Source: Sphingomonas sp. CL5.1
GTDB taxonomy: Bacteria; Pseudomonadota; Alphaproteobacteria; Sphingomonadales; Sphingomonadaceae
Reading direction: 5' to 3'
Assembly (NCBI RefSeq): GCF_013344685.1
Contig: NZ_CP050137.1
Location: 4,147,001-4,211,000, forward strand
DNA: 64,000 bases
The notes beneath the pieces are model-generated. The model saw only the letters and a list, made by a program, of their open reading frames with translations. It was not told where the DNA came from and did no database searches. Every line of letters starts with the position of its first letter. Positions within the stretch are counted from its first letter, which is position 1. This document shows, in pieces, positions 1 to 8,934 of the stretch. The translations under genes and the position numbers were made by a program.

Positions 1-1
1 G

Positions 2-721
2 GGGCTGTCCACCAAATTCGATCGCGCCGGCACGCCGAACATGGCGCTGATGGCGGCGTCGCATCTGATGCGCCGCCCGATCCGCGCGCCTTATTCGCTG
101 ACCGACATGGCCGCCGACGCGGTGGGGCTGCTCGACGCGCTGGGGATCGCGCGGGCGCACGTCGTCGGCGCATCGATGGGCGGGATGATCGCGCAGCTCG
201 TCGCGGCGCATTGGCCGGCGCGCACGTTGTCGCTCACCTCGATCATGTCGACCACCGGCAATCCCGCGCTGCCCGGTGCCTCGTTGCAGGCGATGGGCAT
301 CCTGCTGCGCCGTCCCCGCAGCGACGATCTGGAGGCGATCGTCGCGCATGGCGTGAAAGCATCGAAGATCGTCGCGGGCCGCTTCCCCGAGGACGAGACG
401 CTGATGGCCGAACGCTATCGCGAGGAAGTGCTGCGCAACCATCACCCTTCCGGCTTCGTGCGGCAGATGGCGGCGATCCTCGCCGACGGCGACCGGCGGG
501 CGCGGCTGAAGGCGATCACCGTGCCGAGCGTCGTCGTGCATGGCGCGGACGATCCGCTGGTGCCGGTCGCGGGCGGACGCGACACGGCGGCGAGCATCCC
601 CGGCGCGCGGCTGGTCGAGATCCCCGGCATGGGCCACACGCTGCCGCCGCAGGTGATCCCGGCGGTGGTGGACGCGTTCGACGGCATCGCGCGCCCGGTG
701 AAGTTCGCCCGCGCAGCGTGA
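2..721 (+). CDS. alpha/beta hydrolase, 5'-truncated by window edge
   Basis: The reading frame is open from base 2, so the true start lies upstream of the window; the first internal ATG is at 41 but coding-like residues (GLSTKFDRAGTPN) precede it. The visible part has the alpha/beta-hydrolase nucleophile elbow GASMGG (Ser nucleophile), an acidic-residue loop HGADDPLVP, and a C-terminal His in PGMGHTLP, so the catalytic triad is complete. The family includes esterases and C-C or lactone hydrolases; the substrate cannot be told. It is convergent with the oxidoreductase that follows. Confidence 0.85.
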   Translation, partial: GLSTKFDRAGTPNMALMAASHLMRRPIRAPYSLTDMAADAVGLLDALGIARAHVVGASMGGMIAQLVAAHWPARTLSLTSIMSTTGNPALPGASLQAMGILLRRPRSDDLEAIVAHGVKASKIVAGRFPEDETLMAERYREEVLRNHHPSGFVRQMAAILADGDRRARLKAITVPSVVVHGADDPLVPVAGGRDTAASIPGARLVEIPGMGHTLPPQVIPAVVDAFDGIARPVKFARAA

Positions 722-738
722 TTCCTCCGGCGCTGGCG

Positions 739-755
739 CCCGGCACGGGGCCGGG
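739..755. terminator. short GC hairpin between convergent genes
   Basis: CCCGGC and GCCGGG arms with a 5-nt loop lie between the stop codons of two convergent genes. No T-run follows, so terminator function is only inferred from position. Confidence 0.3.
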
Positions 756-775
756 ACCACATTACCGGCGAAAAT

Positions 776-1762
776 CTATAGCCGCACCAGCATCTTGCCG
801 GTGTTGCCGCCGGTGAACAGGCCGCGGAAGGCGGTCGGCATCGCCTCGATCCCGTCGTGGACGGTTTCGTGCCGCTGGAGTTTCCCCTCCCGCAGCATCG
901 TCGCCATGTCGCGATAGAATTCGCCGGCGCGCGCGATGAAATCGCTGACGATGAAGCCCCGGATGTTGATCCGCGCGCCGATCACCTTCGCGAGATAGCG
1001 AAGCTCCTGCGGCTTGCCGTCGTTGTAGATGTCGATCATCCCGCAGATCGCGAAGCGCGCGTGCATCCGCGCGGCGAGCAGCGCGGCATCGAGATGCTCG
1101 CCGCCGACATTGTCGAAATAGACGTCGATTCCGTCCGGCACCGCCGCCATCAGGCCGCGCGCGACCGGACCAGCCTTGTAATCGACGACGTGATCCGCGC
1201 CGATCTCCTTCACCCAGGCGCATTTATCGGCGCCGCCGGCCGAGCCGACCACCGTCATGCCCTTGGCCTTGGCGATCTGCACCACGGTCGAACCGACCGC
1301 GCCGGCGGCGGCCGAGACGAACACCACGTCCCCAGCCCTTGCCGAGGCGACATCGAGCAACCCGAAATAGGCCGTCATCCCCGGCATGCCGAGCTGGCCG
1401 AGATAGGCCTGATCCTCCACGCCGAGATCGGGCAGCTTCTGCGCCTCGCCCGCGCCGAGCACCGCCTCCTCGCGCCAGCCGAACATGTGCTGCACCTTCG
1501 TTCCCACCGGCAGTTCCGGCGCGCGGCTTTCCACCACCTCGCCGATCGCGCCGCCCTGCATCGGCTCGCCCAGCGCGAAGGGCGGGACGTAGCTTTTCAC
1601 GTCGTTCATCCGCCCGCGCATATAGGGATCGACCGACAGCCAGCGATTCGCGACCCGCACCTGCCCCTCGCCCAACGGCGCGGAAGGCAGATCGAGCAGC
1701 GCGAAATTCTCGTCGCCCGGCACGCCCTGCGGACGCGATTTCAAGCTCCACGCACGCGGCAT
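776..1762 (-). CDS. NADP-dependent oxidoreductase, CurA/prostaglandin-reductase-like MDR family
   Basis: This 328-residue zinc-independent medium-chain dehydrogenase/reductase probably reduces alkenal or enone double bonds with NADPH in the cytoplasm. The N-terminus (MPRAWSLKSRPQG) and the segment with VDPYMRGRM are typical of the family. The Rossmann motif AAAGAVGS sits near mid-protein. I chose the ATG at 1762 because AAGGAG lies a few bases upstream; an in-frame ATG at 1816 would add 18 non-family residues. It appears monocistronic, with a strong hairpin upstream of it. Confidence 0.88.
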   Translation of the reverse strand: MPRAWSLKSRPQGVPGDENFALLDLPSAPLGEGQVRVANRWLSVDPYMRGRMNDVKSYVPPFALGEPMQGGAIGEVVESRAPELPVGTKVQHMFGWREEAVLGAGEAQKLPDLGVEDQAYLGQLGMPGMTAYFGLLDVASARAGDVVFVSAAAGAVGSTVVQIAKAKGMTVVGSAGGADKCAWVKEIGADHVVDYKAGPVARGLMAAVPDGIDVYFDNVGGEHLDAALLAARMHARFAICGMIDIYNDGKPQELRYLAKVIGARINIRGFIVSDFIARAGEFYRDMATMLREGKLQRHETVHDGIEAMPTAFRGLFTGGNTGKMLVRL

Positions 1763-1814
1763 CACCTTCTCCTTCGTCGATTTATCGAGTCTTGGGTATG
1801 GCGAGGCGGCCGGC

Positions 1815-1847
1815 AAAGCAAGGGGCCGGGCATCGCTGCCCGGCCCC
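1815..1847 (-). terminator. rho-independent-like terminator of the DUF2171 gene
   Basis: A perfect 11-bp stem, GGGGCCGGGCA with its complement, has a 4-nt loop (1822-1847). On the minus strand it is followed by TTGCTTTG. It lies just after the stop of the gene ending at 1895, so it probably ends that transcript before the next minus-strand gene at 1762. Confidence 0.6.
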
Positions 1848-1894
1848 GCGCCGCATGACGGTCGTCACCGACCGCTGCGGCTCTCTCCAGCCGT

Positions 1895-2857
1895 TCAGAA
1901 ATTATTGCGCCCGAGCAACTCCCGCGTGGTCGGCGTCGAGGGGTCCAGCCCCTCGCCGCGATCCTTCTCGCGATCGCCGAACATCGCGCGATTGTTCTCC
2001 TCGTCGCGCCAATGCTGCTTCGCGGCCTCGGCCGTCTTGGCGAGCGTCACCTTGTCGTCGACCGTGGCGATCCAGTTCGACGGGATGGAATGATGACGGC
2101 CGCCGGCATCCTCGTCGCTCTTGGTCAGCAGGATGCGGTCGCCGTGGACCTTGTCGACCGTGCCGACATGCCCGCCGTCAGCGCCGAGCACCTCCATATG
2201 CTCGCGCACGCGCGTCAGCGAGTCGCGCTGCGTCTGGCGGTTGACGCGCCACGTGCCGAACTCATGCTCGAACTTGGTGCGATGCTCGCGACGATATTCG
2301 TCATAATCGCGATCGAGCGCGGCGATCTGCGCGCGGCGCCAGTTGCCGTAATCCGCGTCGCGCTCGCCGGACCAGCGCTCGCCGTAGCGTTCATCGTTCC
2401 ACATGTCGGCCTGGCGCCGGCGCTCGGCATCCTCGTCGCCGAACCACGAGCGCAGTTCGTCGCCGGCGCGGGCGAAGAAGCCGCGATCCTGATAGTCGTA
2501 ATCCGGCCCGGAGCGGGCATAGCGCATTCCCCGGTCGCGGCGACGCGCCGAATGGCGATCGTCATCGTCCCAGTCGCGATGCCGGCCGACATCCTCGAAC
2601 CGGCGGCCGTCGGAAGCATAGCTGCCGTGATATTCACGGTCCGCCTCCGGGCGGCCATAGCGCTCGCGGTCGCCATAGCCCGAGTGGCCGTATTCGCGCG
2701 GACCATAGGGGTTCACATCGTACCGGGCACGATTCGGGCCGAAAGCGCCCGCCGCGAGATATTCACGGCCGCTCGAATAGGTGTAATCACGGCCCGACCC
2801 GAAATCGCGGCCGAAATCAGAAGGATCACCGCCGCCCCGATAGCGTTCATAGCCCAT
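1895..2857 (-). CDS. DUF2171 (PRC-barrel-like) domain protein with disordered basic N-terminus
   Basis: The protein has 320 residues. The first ~110 are low-complexity and rich in Gly, Tyr, Arg and Asp (GYGDRERYGRPEADREYHG-type), likely disordered. A conserved acidic/aromatic segment around SWFGDEDAERRR follows. A DUF2171 domain sits at about residues 215-280 (REHMEVLGADGGHVGTVDKV). Such proteins are common in sphingomonads and often stress-associated; the molecular function is unknown. The open frame continues to 3196, but that part crosses the tRNA gene. I chose the ATG at 2857, preceded by GGAGAGAGAAG. Confidence 0.8.
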   Translation of the reverse strand: MGYERYRGGGDPSDFGRDFGSGRDYTYSSGREYLAAGAFGPNRARYDVNPYGPREYGHSGYGDRERYGRPEADREYHGSYASDGRRFEDVGRHRDWDDDDRHSARRRDRGMRYARSGPDYDYQDRGFFARAGDELRSWFGDEDAERRRQADMWNDERYGERWSGERDADYGNWRRAQIAALDRDYDEYRREHRTKFEHEFGTWRVNRQTQRDSLTRVREHMEVLGADGGHVGTVDKVHGDRILLTKSDEDAGGRHHSIPSNWIATVDDKVTLAKTAEAAKQHWRDEENNRAMFGDREKDRGEGLDPSTPTTRELLGRNNF

Positions 2858-3103
2858 CTTCTCTCTCCAGAAATCCGTTGCTGCCACGATGCCCGCGCGC
2901 GCGCTGCGAGCGAGCATCGATAACGGAGAGAAAGGATGAAAACCCTCCTTGTTCCAGTCGTTACACCTGCGCATCGGGCAATTGCCGCAACGCGGAAGCG
3001 CCCCGTCGCAGCGAAAGTTCGGCCGGCGCGAACGAGAGGCGTTGCATCGCCGGAAAGAGGCCGCTAAGGGCGTCGCTCCCCGGCGATACGCCGGGAGCCG
3101 GGC

Positions 3104-3179
3104 GGGGCTGTAGCTCAGATGGGAGAGCGCTGCAATCGCACTGCAGAGGTCAGGGGTTCGATTCCCCTCAGCTCCACCA
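3104..3179 (+). tRNA. tRNA-Ala, anticodon CGC
   Basis: This is a complete 76-nt cloverleaf. The 7-bp acceptor stem GGGGCTG/CAGCTCC contains the G3:U70 pair that marks alanine tRNAs. The D-arm is GCTC...GAGC, the anticodon stem CTGCA/TGCAG carries the loop ATCGCAC (anticodon CGC), and the T-arm is AGGGG-TTCGATT-CCCCT. The CCA end is encoded. It would read GCG codons, which should be abundant in this GC-rich genome. Confidence 0.96.
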
Positions 3180-3315
3180 CCCGGATTTTTCAGCAATTTA
3201 TCGACGCAATCTTGGACGCCATCGGGCGAAATCGCATCGCCGCGCGCATTGACCGGTCTCCGCGCGCATGATTGATGCGAGTTCCGGGCGCGAGTGGAAA
3301 GGCGGCGAAACGATC

Positions 3316-4074
3316 ATGAGCGACAACGATCTGTCGGAAGCGATTCCCGCCGCGACCCTGGTGATCTTCCGCGAAGGATCGGGCGCGCCGGAACTGCTGA
3401 TGATGGAGCGCGCCAAGGCGATGGTATTCGCCGGCGGCGCGATGGTGTTCCCCGGCGGCCGGGTCGACGCTGGCGACCATACGCTCGCCGCGCGGCTGGC
3501 GGGCGGGGAGGAAACCGCCGCGCGCATCGCCGCGATCCGCGAGACGATCGAGGAAGCCGGCCTGCCGGTCGGGCTGAAGGAGCATCTTCCGGCGACGGCG
3601 CTGGCGGCGATGCGCGCCGGGCTGCACGCCGGCAAGAGCTTCGCCGAGGTGCTGGCGGAGGCCGGCGCGGAACTCGACCTGGAGCCGTTGGTGCCGTGGG
3701 CGCGCTGGCTGCCGGCGCATGCGCACATGCGGCGTTTCGATACGCGCTTCTATCTGGCCGAGCTGCCGGCCGATGCGCCGCGCGCGACGGTGGATGCCAC
3801 CGAGAATGTACGGCTGGTATGGGCGACCGCGCAATCGGTGCTCGACGATGCAGATGCCGGCAGGCTCGCGATCATCTTCCCGACGCGGCGCAATCTGGAG
3901 CGGCTGGCGCAGTTCGGCAGCTTCGCCGAGGCGGTCGCCCATGCGCGGGAAACGCCGATCCACACGATCACGCCCTGGGCAGAGGCGCGAGACGGAGCGC
4001 AATATCTGTGCATCCGCGATGACGCCGGCTATCCGGTGACGTCGGAGCCGATCACCTCCGCGATGCGCGGATAA
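3316..4074 (+). CDS. Nudix hydrolase (insert-containing, NUDT19-like)
   Basis: The 252-residue protein hydrolyses a nucleoside-diphosphate-linked compound (inferred). FPGGRVDAGD followed, after an insertion, by RETIEEAGL forms a split Nudix box; the insertion between the GG and RE..EE halves is characteristic of the NUDT7/NUDT19-like subgroup active on acyl-CoAs. The start is uncertain: ATG 3316 is favoured because MSDNDLSEAIPAATLVI resembles family N-termini, while ATG 3268 lacks a ribosome site. It is convergent with the next gene, 11 nt apart. Confidence 0.82.
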   Translation: MSDNDLSEAIPAATLVIFREGSGAPELLMMERAKAMVFAGGAMVFPGGRVDAGDHTLAARLAGGEETAARIAAIRETIEEAGLPVGLKEHLPATALAAMRAGLHAGKSFAEVLAEAGAELDLEPLVPWARWLPAHAHMRRFDTRFYLAELPADAPRATVDATENVRLVWATAQSVLDDADAGRLAIIFPTRRNLERLAQFGSFAEAVAHARETPIHTITPWAEARDGAQYLCIRDDAGYPVTSEPITSAMRG

Positions 4075-4085
4075 GCCGCGCCCGC

Positions 4086-4637
4086 TCAGTGCGGGAGCGC
4101 GCCTTCCTCCACCTTCTCCACCCAATAAGGGAAGAAGCTCGGCTGGCGAGACGACCAGCCCGAGGCGGTCGCTGCCGCCTCGCTGATCGACTGGAGCAGC
4201 TTGCGGCGCAATTCCGGGTGAAGGTGCGGCAGCGCGGCGGCGGCGCAGAAGGCGCCCGGCAGCCACGGCCGGACGTTCGCGCCGATCAGCCGTTCATAGA
4301 GGAAGCGATAGGAGGAGAAGGTCGGCAACCGCCCCTGCCCGAGATCGAAGGCGGTGACGGTGACGAGCGGCGCGAGGAACGCCTCGACGCGATCCAGCCC
4401 GCTGTCGTCGGGCACCAGGGCGCGGATATCGGGCAGGCGCTCGTAATGGCGGGCCTGCGCGCGGATGCTCGCCGCCTCCACCATGTCGCGCGACCAGCGC
4501 GCCATCGCATCCTCGCGATCGAGGCCGATATCGAGGGCGCGGCGGATGTAGCGCTGCGTCGACGCGGCGAACCCCGCGAATTCCTTCATTTCGGCCAGCG
4601 CCATCGCGCCTTCCGCAGGCTTCATTCTGGCACTCAT
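4086..4637 (-). CDS. hypothetical protein, 183 aa
   Basis: I do not recognise this family. The protein is soluble and largely helical, rich in Ala, Arg and Leu, with no signal peptide or membrane segment. It carries aromatic-containing blocks (LPTFSSYRFLYERLIG and QPSFFPYWVEK) that look conserved rather than random. GAGGTGA lies 5 nt upstream of the ATG at 4637, supporting translation. It overlaps nothing and ends 11 nt from the Nudix gene in convergent orientation. Confidence 0.65.
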   Translation of the reverse strand: MSARMKPAEGAMALAEMKEFAGFAASTQRYIRRALDIGLDREDAMARWSRDMVEAASIRAQARHYERLPDIRALVPDDSGLDRVEAFLAPLVTVTAFDLGQGRLPTFSSYRFLYERLIGANVRPWLPGAFCAAAALPHLHPELRRKLLQSISEAAATASGWSSRQPSFFPYWVEKVEEGALPH

Positions 4638-4823
4638 CGACTCACCTCGTCTCGTACCAATCGAGCGAGGGCATCATGCGCCAAGATGGTTAAAGCCCCC
4701 CTTAACGGCCCGATGTCCCGCGTTAAGGATTGAATCACGGAGTTTGCCGCGCCGCAACAATGGTTGCGACGAGCCGAAGCGGATCGTTACATTTCAGGGT
4801 CAGGTGCGCCTTTTGCGCAACAA

Positions 4824-5057
4824 TCACGCGCCGCGGCGACGGCGCTCGGCTTCCTCTTTCTCGTCATAGCCGGACGAGGGCGCGGGATCATGGCGCTGGC
4901 CGGGCTGGGTGACCGATGGCGGATCTGATGCGTCCATCGATTCATCCAGCCCCTCGTCGAGCTGGGCCTGCTTGCTGGAGGGGTCTTTCTTCAGCCGCCT
5001 GGCGATGGATTCATCCTGCCCGGCGTCCTGGCGGGCACTCTGGCTTTCCGGGGGCAT
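4824..5057 (-). CDS. small hydrophilic conserved protein, 77 aa
   Basis: This is a highly charged, probably disordered protein (Asp/Glu/Gln/Ser-rich; ends EEAERRRRGA) with no hydrophobic stretch. Similar small proteins beginning MPPESQSARQDAG recur in sphingomonads to my recollection; function unknown. AAGGAG upstream of the ATG at 5057 supports expression. It lies 61 nt downstream of mprF on the same strand and could be a fourth cistron of that operon. Confidence 0.7.
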   Translation of the reverse strand: MPPESQSARQDAGQDESIARRLKKDPSSKQAQLDEGLDESMDASDPPSVTQPGQRHDPAPSSGYDEKEEAERRRRGA

Positions 5058-5118
5058 CGTGCGCTCCTTGCTCTATCGAAAAGAGAACGAAGCGGCCCGC
5101 GCGGTGTTCCTGCCGTCG

Positions 5119-7677
5119 TCAGCTGTTCACCGCGCCGACCAGTGCGACCAGCGCGCGCAGGCGCGGCAGGCCGCCGGGCGTGGCGATATAGCGCGGCTCC
5201 CATTGCGGCTGGAACTTCGCCTTGAACGCGCGCAGCCCGGTGAAGCGGTAGAGCCGCTCCCCGCGCTCGAACAGGGCGCGGCCGATCTTCGCCCAGATCG
5301 GCGCGAGCCGGTCCTCCGGCATCCCGGACAGCGGCGCAAGGCCGAGGTTGAATGTCGCATGGCCCTGATCGCGTCCCCACTGGAACAGCCGCACGAACAT
5401 CATGTCCATCGTGCCGGCGGGCGCATCGGGCAGGTGGCGCATCAGGTCGACGGACATCTCGCCCCCCGCCCCGTTGATCCAGATATTGGCGAAGGCGAGC
5501 AGCCGCCCCTCCTGCCGCACCGTCGCGATCGGGAAGCGCGCGAGATAAACGGGGTCGAAGGGGCCGAGGCTGAAGCGCTTCTCCTCCCCGCCCCGGTCGG
5601 CGAGCCACGCATCGGAGACGACGCGCAGTTCGGGGACAAGCGCGGGCACGTCCGCCGGGGGAATTACGGCGAAGCGCATCCCCTCGCGCTCGGCGCGGCG
5701 CAGCGCGGCACGGAAATCCTTCGCCTGCGGGCCGTCGAGCGAGAAATCGGCGAGACCGACATGCGCCTCCTCGCCGTATTTCATCACCTCCAGCCCCATG
5801 TCGATCATCAGCGGCAGCATCTCGCTGCTGATCTGATAGAAGCACAGCCGCCCATGCGCCGCGTCGCAGGCATGGCGGATCGCCCACACCAGTTCGCTCC
5901 ACGCCGCCTCCGGCCCGACCGGATCACCCATCACGATCCAGGTGCGGCCGCGCACACGGTACATCAGGAAGGCGTCGCCGGCGGCGGAGATCACGAACCT
6001 CTTGTCGCCGGTGAAGGCGAGATTGGCGTCGGTCCGCGCGGCGCGGGAAAGCGCTGCCCGCGCCACCGCTTCCGGCAGGTCGGCGCTGGCCGCGAGGCGC
6101 GCGCTGCGGCCGACCAGCAGGTGCCAGATCGACACCCCCGCCATCAGCACCCCGGCGGCGAAGGTCGCGCGCAGGAAGCGCGGCGCATTGCCGTGAAGCG
6201 CGAATTTCCACCACAGGTCGTCGCTGTACGGCACGCGCTTGTATGCGAAGAAACCGGCCCAGACGCTCAGCCCCAGCGCCACCGCCGCCGCCGCGAGCCA
6301 GCGCCCGTCGAGTGGCTCGGTGGCGATCCCGCCGCGCCGGTAGAAGGCGGGCCGCGCATATTGCAGCACCGCGAGGATGACGAACTGGAGCGCCGCCTCC
6401 TCGTAATCCAGCCCCTTGAGCAACGAGAAGACGATGCCCGCGACCAGCAGCACGCGCGCCAGCACGAAGCCGCTGCGCAGCCGCGCGTTGAGCGCCGGCG
6501 CGACCAGCAGCATCAGCGTGCCGACGAGGCTGCCGGCGAGATGCGATCCCTCGATGAACGGCAGCGGCAGCATCTCGTCGAGGTCGGAAAGCCGCGCCTG
6601 CGCGCCCGGCAAGGCGCCGGAGACGAGCAGGATGAAGCCGGCGGTGAACACCAGCAAGGTGATCGCATTGGGCGCCAGCGCCCGCCCGACCTTGTCGAGC
6701 ATGGTCAGCCCGGCGCCGATCGGCCGGCGCAGCGCGCTCGCCTCGCGCAGCACCAGCACCACGGCGGCGAGCAGCAGCGGCAGCAGATAATAGACCAGCC
6801 GGTAGAGCAGCAGCCCGGCGAATACCGCCGGCTTGTCCGCCGGCAGCGCGGCGAGCACCACCGCCTCGAACACGCCCAGCCCGCCGGGAACGTGCGCGAA
6901 CACCGCGACGACGATCGCCAGCACATAAGCGACGAAGAAGGCGGGATAGTCCGCCTCCGACAGCCCCGGCACCAGCACGAACAGCACCAGCGAGGCGAGG
7001 ATCAGGTCGATCACCGACACGCCGACCAATGCAAACAGGCGGCGCGGCTCGGGCAGCGGCAGATCGAAGCGGGAGGAGCCGATGCGGCGGATGCCCCCGG
7101 CGCGCAGGATCAGCGGCACCGTCGCCGCCGCCAGCAGCGCGAGGCCGGAGGCATGCGCCGCGCTCGTCTCCAGCGTCCAGCCCGCGAGATGCAGCGGCGC
7201 GTGCTGCACCAGCAGGGCGACGCCCGCCGTCGCGGCGATGCCGTTCCAGAAGGCGAGCGTGCCGATCGCGCCGACCTTCACCGCCTCCGCCAGCGACAGC
7301 CCGGCCTGTCCGTAGATGCGGTAGCGCGCCGAATTGCCGGTGAGCAGCGAAAGACCCAGATTGTAGCTGATCGTATTGCCGAGGAAGGAGGCCGTCGCGC
7401 CGACCTGCCACGGCTGCGGCCGCCCGATCACCCTTAGCGCGATCCAGTCGTGCAGCGTCAACAGCGTGTAGCTAGCCGCCGTCAGCGCCACCGCGAGCGC
7501 GATCCGCGCCGCCGGCACCTCGCCCAGCGCCGCGCGCACCTCGCGCAGATGGACCTCGGCCAGCACGAGGCGCAGCGCGACGAAGCCGAGCAGCGCGACG
7601 CACGCCACCGCCGCCGGCACCCACCAGCGGCGATGGCGCGAGACGAATCCCGCGACCGCAAGGCGCCGGCGTTGCAT
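5119..7677 (-). CDS. mprF: bifunctional phosphatidylglycerol lysyltransferase/flippase MprF
   Basis: The 852-residue membrane protein would transfer lysine from Lys-tRNA to phosphatidylglycerol and flip the product, lowering surface negative charge. The N-terminal ~500 residues are a polytopic flippase/UPF0104-like region (first segment WWVPAAVACVALLGFVAL). The C-terminal part, about residues 530-840, is the DUF2156 aminoacyltransferase (YRVRGRTWIVMGDPVGPE, QISSEMLPLMIDMGLEVMK). The frame extends upstream to 7821, but ATG 7675-7677 overlaps the upstream stop as TGATG, arguing for coupling and this start. Rhizobial homologues are called lpiA. Confidence 0.9.
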   Translation of the reverse strand: MQRRRLAVAGFVSRHRRWWVPAAVACVALLGFVALRLVLAEVHLREVRAALGEVPAARIALAVALTAASYTLLTLHDWIALRVIGRPQPWQVGATASFLGNTISYNLGLSLLTGNSARYRIYGQAGLSLAEAVKVGAIGTLAFWNGIAATAGVALLVQHAPLHLAGWTLETSAAHASGLALLAAATVPLILRAGGIRRIGSSRFDLPLPEPRRLFALVGVSVIDLILASLVLFVLVPGLSEADYPAFFVAYVLAIVVAVFAHVPGGLGVFEAVVLAALPADKPAVFAGLLLYRLVYYLLPLLLAAVVLVLREASALRRPIGAGLTMLDKVGRALAPNAITLLVFTAGFILLVSGALPGAQARLSDLDEMLPLPFIEGSHLAGSLVGTLMLLVAPALNARLRSGFVLARVLLVAGIVFSLLKGLDYEEAALQFVILAVLQYARPAFYRRGGIATEPLDGRWLAAAAVALGLSVWAGFFAYKRVPYSDDLWWKFALHGNAPRFLRATFAAGVLMAGVSIWHLLVGRSARLAASADLPEAVARAALSRAARTDANLAFTGDKRFVISAAGDAFLMYRVRGRTWIVMGDPVGPEAAWSELVWAIRHACDAAHGRLCFYQISSEMLPLMIDMGLEVMKYGEEAHVGLADFSLDGPQAKDFRAALRRAEREGMRFAVIPPADVPALVPELRVVSDAWLADRGGEEKRFSLGPFDPVYLARFPIATVRQEGRLLAFANIWINGAGGEMSVDLMRHLPDAPAGTMDMMFVRLFQWGRDQGHATFNLGLAPLSGMPEDRLAPIWAKIGRALFERGERLYRFTGLRAFKAKFQPQWEPRYIATPGGLPRLRALVALVGAVNS

Positions 7678-8087
7678 CAGCGCAGGCGATGCCACTCCTG
7701 CGAGCGGCAGAAATAATGCCGGACGAAGCAGCTCGATATCCGCAGCCGGTCCGGCGCGACCAGCGTGAGGCGCGACGGGAAGCTGCGCTTCATGTCGGGC
7801 GCGAACAGCCGGCCGGACCATGTGCCGTCACCGGCCGGGCGATAATCGCGGAGCAATTGCGTGCCGACGAGGCGGCCCACCCCGGCCGCGCGCGCATCCG
7901 CCATCGCGCGCCCGTCGGCCCAGACGATCGTGCCGCACAGCCCGTTGTCGCAAGGCGCGGTGCGCACCGCCAGCGTACCGCGCGGGTTGCTCCACACGCC
8001 GAGCGGCGGCAGCGCGGCGGCGGCGATGCCCGGCAATGCGAGCAATGTGCCGAGCGCGGCGCTGGCGACGATCTTCCGGCGTATCAT
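7677..8087 (-). CDS. DUF2147 secreted protein
   Basis: This is a 136-residue exported protein. Residues 1-24 form a Sec signal peptide (MIRRKIVASAALGTLLALPG, AAA cleavage region). The mature part fits DUF2147: GVWSNPRGTLAVRTAPC near the start, then W.G.LFAPDMKR, and Cys residues that may pair in the periplasm. Function is unknown. It starts in a 4-nt ATGA overlap with the VirJ-like gene and ends in a 1-nt TGATG overlap with mprF, so all three are co-translated; a role in the same envelope-lipid process is inferred only from this. Confidence 0.85.
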   Translation of the reverse strand: MIRRKIVASAALGTLLALPGIAAAALPPLGVWSNPRGTLAVRTAPCDNGLCGTIVWADGRAMADARAAGVGRLVGTQLLRDYRPAGDGTWSGRLFAPDMKRSFPSRLTLVAPDRLRISSCFVRHYFCRSQEWHRLR

Positions 8088-8860
8088 TTCCCCTCCCGCG
8101 ATGCGGGCGGCACGGCTGTCGCCCGGTCGATCGCCCCCATAACATTGCGCACGATCGCGGCGGTATCGAAATCGAGGAAATGGCCGCCCGGCATGGCGAT
8201 ATCGGTCACGTTGGGCTGGCGCGGGCCGAGGCAGCCGCTGTCCGTCTCCTCCACGCCGCGGATGCAGGTGACGGGCGCCCAGGTGATCGCGCCGATGCCG
8301 CGCACCGCATTGCCGTCCGGGGTGCCGAGATAGGTGATGTTGGTCGGATCGCTGCGGAAGAAGACGTGGCGCCCCGGCACGATCAACACCACCGCCGCGA
8401 TGCGATGCCGCAGATCGGCGGGTAGCGCGGGCAAGGCGGCGGCAAGCATGTCCGCGCCGAACGAGCGGCCGATCACCACCAGTCGCGCCGCGCGGGAATC
8501 GGCCAGCGCGGTGCGCACCGCGTCGGCGACGATCGCCGCCGTCTCCGCCGCGCTGCGCCGCGTGCGGAAGGCGACCGGGGTGTTGAACCCGATCACCGGG
8601 ATGCCGCGCGCGGCAAGCAGGTCCGCCATCGTGTCGCCCGGCCCGAAGCGCAGCCCCATGTCGCCGGAAAGATAGAGCGCCGCGATCCCGTGCCGCGCCG
8701 GCCCGGCTGCCGTCATCCGGTCATAGGGGTCGCGATCGAAATAGCTACCGCGCCACAGCGCGCCGATCAGGATCAGCACCAGCACGCCAAGCCCGATCGC
8801 CATCCGGCGTGGCCAGCGCCTGCGATGCGGTTGCGCGGCGGTTTCATACATGGCGTGCAT
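8084..8860 (-). CDS. VirJ/AcvB-family serine hydrolase, likely lysyl-phosphatidylglycerol hydrolase
   Basis: About 258 residues, with an N-terminal signal anchor (GLGVLVLILIGALW) followed by a periplasmic alpha/beta hydrolase. The VirJ-type block LYLSGDMGLRFGPGDTMAD, nucleophile elbow GRSFGAD and late His in MPGGHFLD are visible. Agrobacterium AcvB is known to hydrolyse lysyl-PG; finding this gene as the first cistron before mprF supports the same job. In-frame ATGs at 8851, 8860, 8884 and 8908 are all possible and none has a strong ribosome site. The frame further upstream to 9655 is antisense to imuA and was trimmed. Confidence 0.82.
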   Translation of the reverse strand: MHAMYETAAQPHRRRWPRRMAIGLGVLVLILIGALWRGSYFDRDPYDRMTAAGPARHGIAALYLSGDMGLRFGPGDTMADLLAARGIPVIGFNTPVAFRTRRSAAETAAIVADAVRTALADSRAARLVVIGRSFGADMLAAALPALPADLRHRIAAVVLIVPGRHVFFRSDPTNITYLGTPDGNAVRGIGAITWAPVTCIRGVEETDSGCLGPRQPNVTDIAMPGGHFLDFDTAAIVRNVMGAIDRATAVPPASREGK

Positions 8861-8934
8861 GATGGCTGCATTAGCGATGCTCATCCAGCCCGCTGGTTTC
8901 GGCAGCATGACGAAATCGTAACGCGACGAGGTCT

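Noticed and set aside
2858..3196. N-terminal extension of the DUF2171 protein through the tRNA region
   Set aside because: The frame happens to be open across the antisense of tRNA-Ala; a good ribosome site and family start lie at 2857.
4909..7437. 842-codon open frame on the plus strand
   Set aside because: It is antisense to mprF; the translation is a Gln/Arg/His/Pro/Glu mixture without domain features, a common artefact of GC-rich codon bias.
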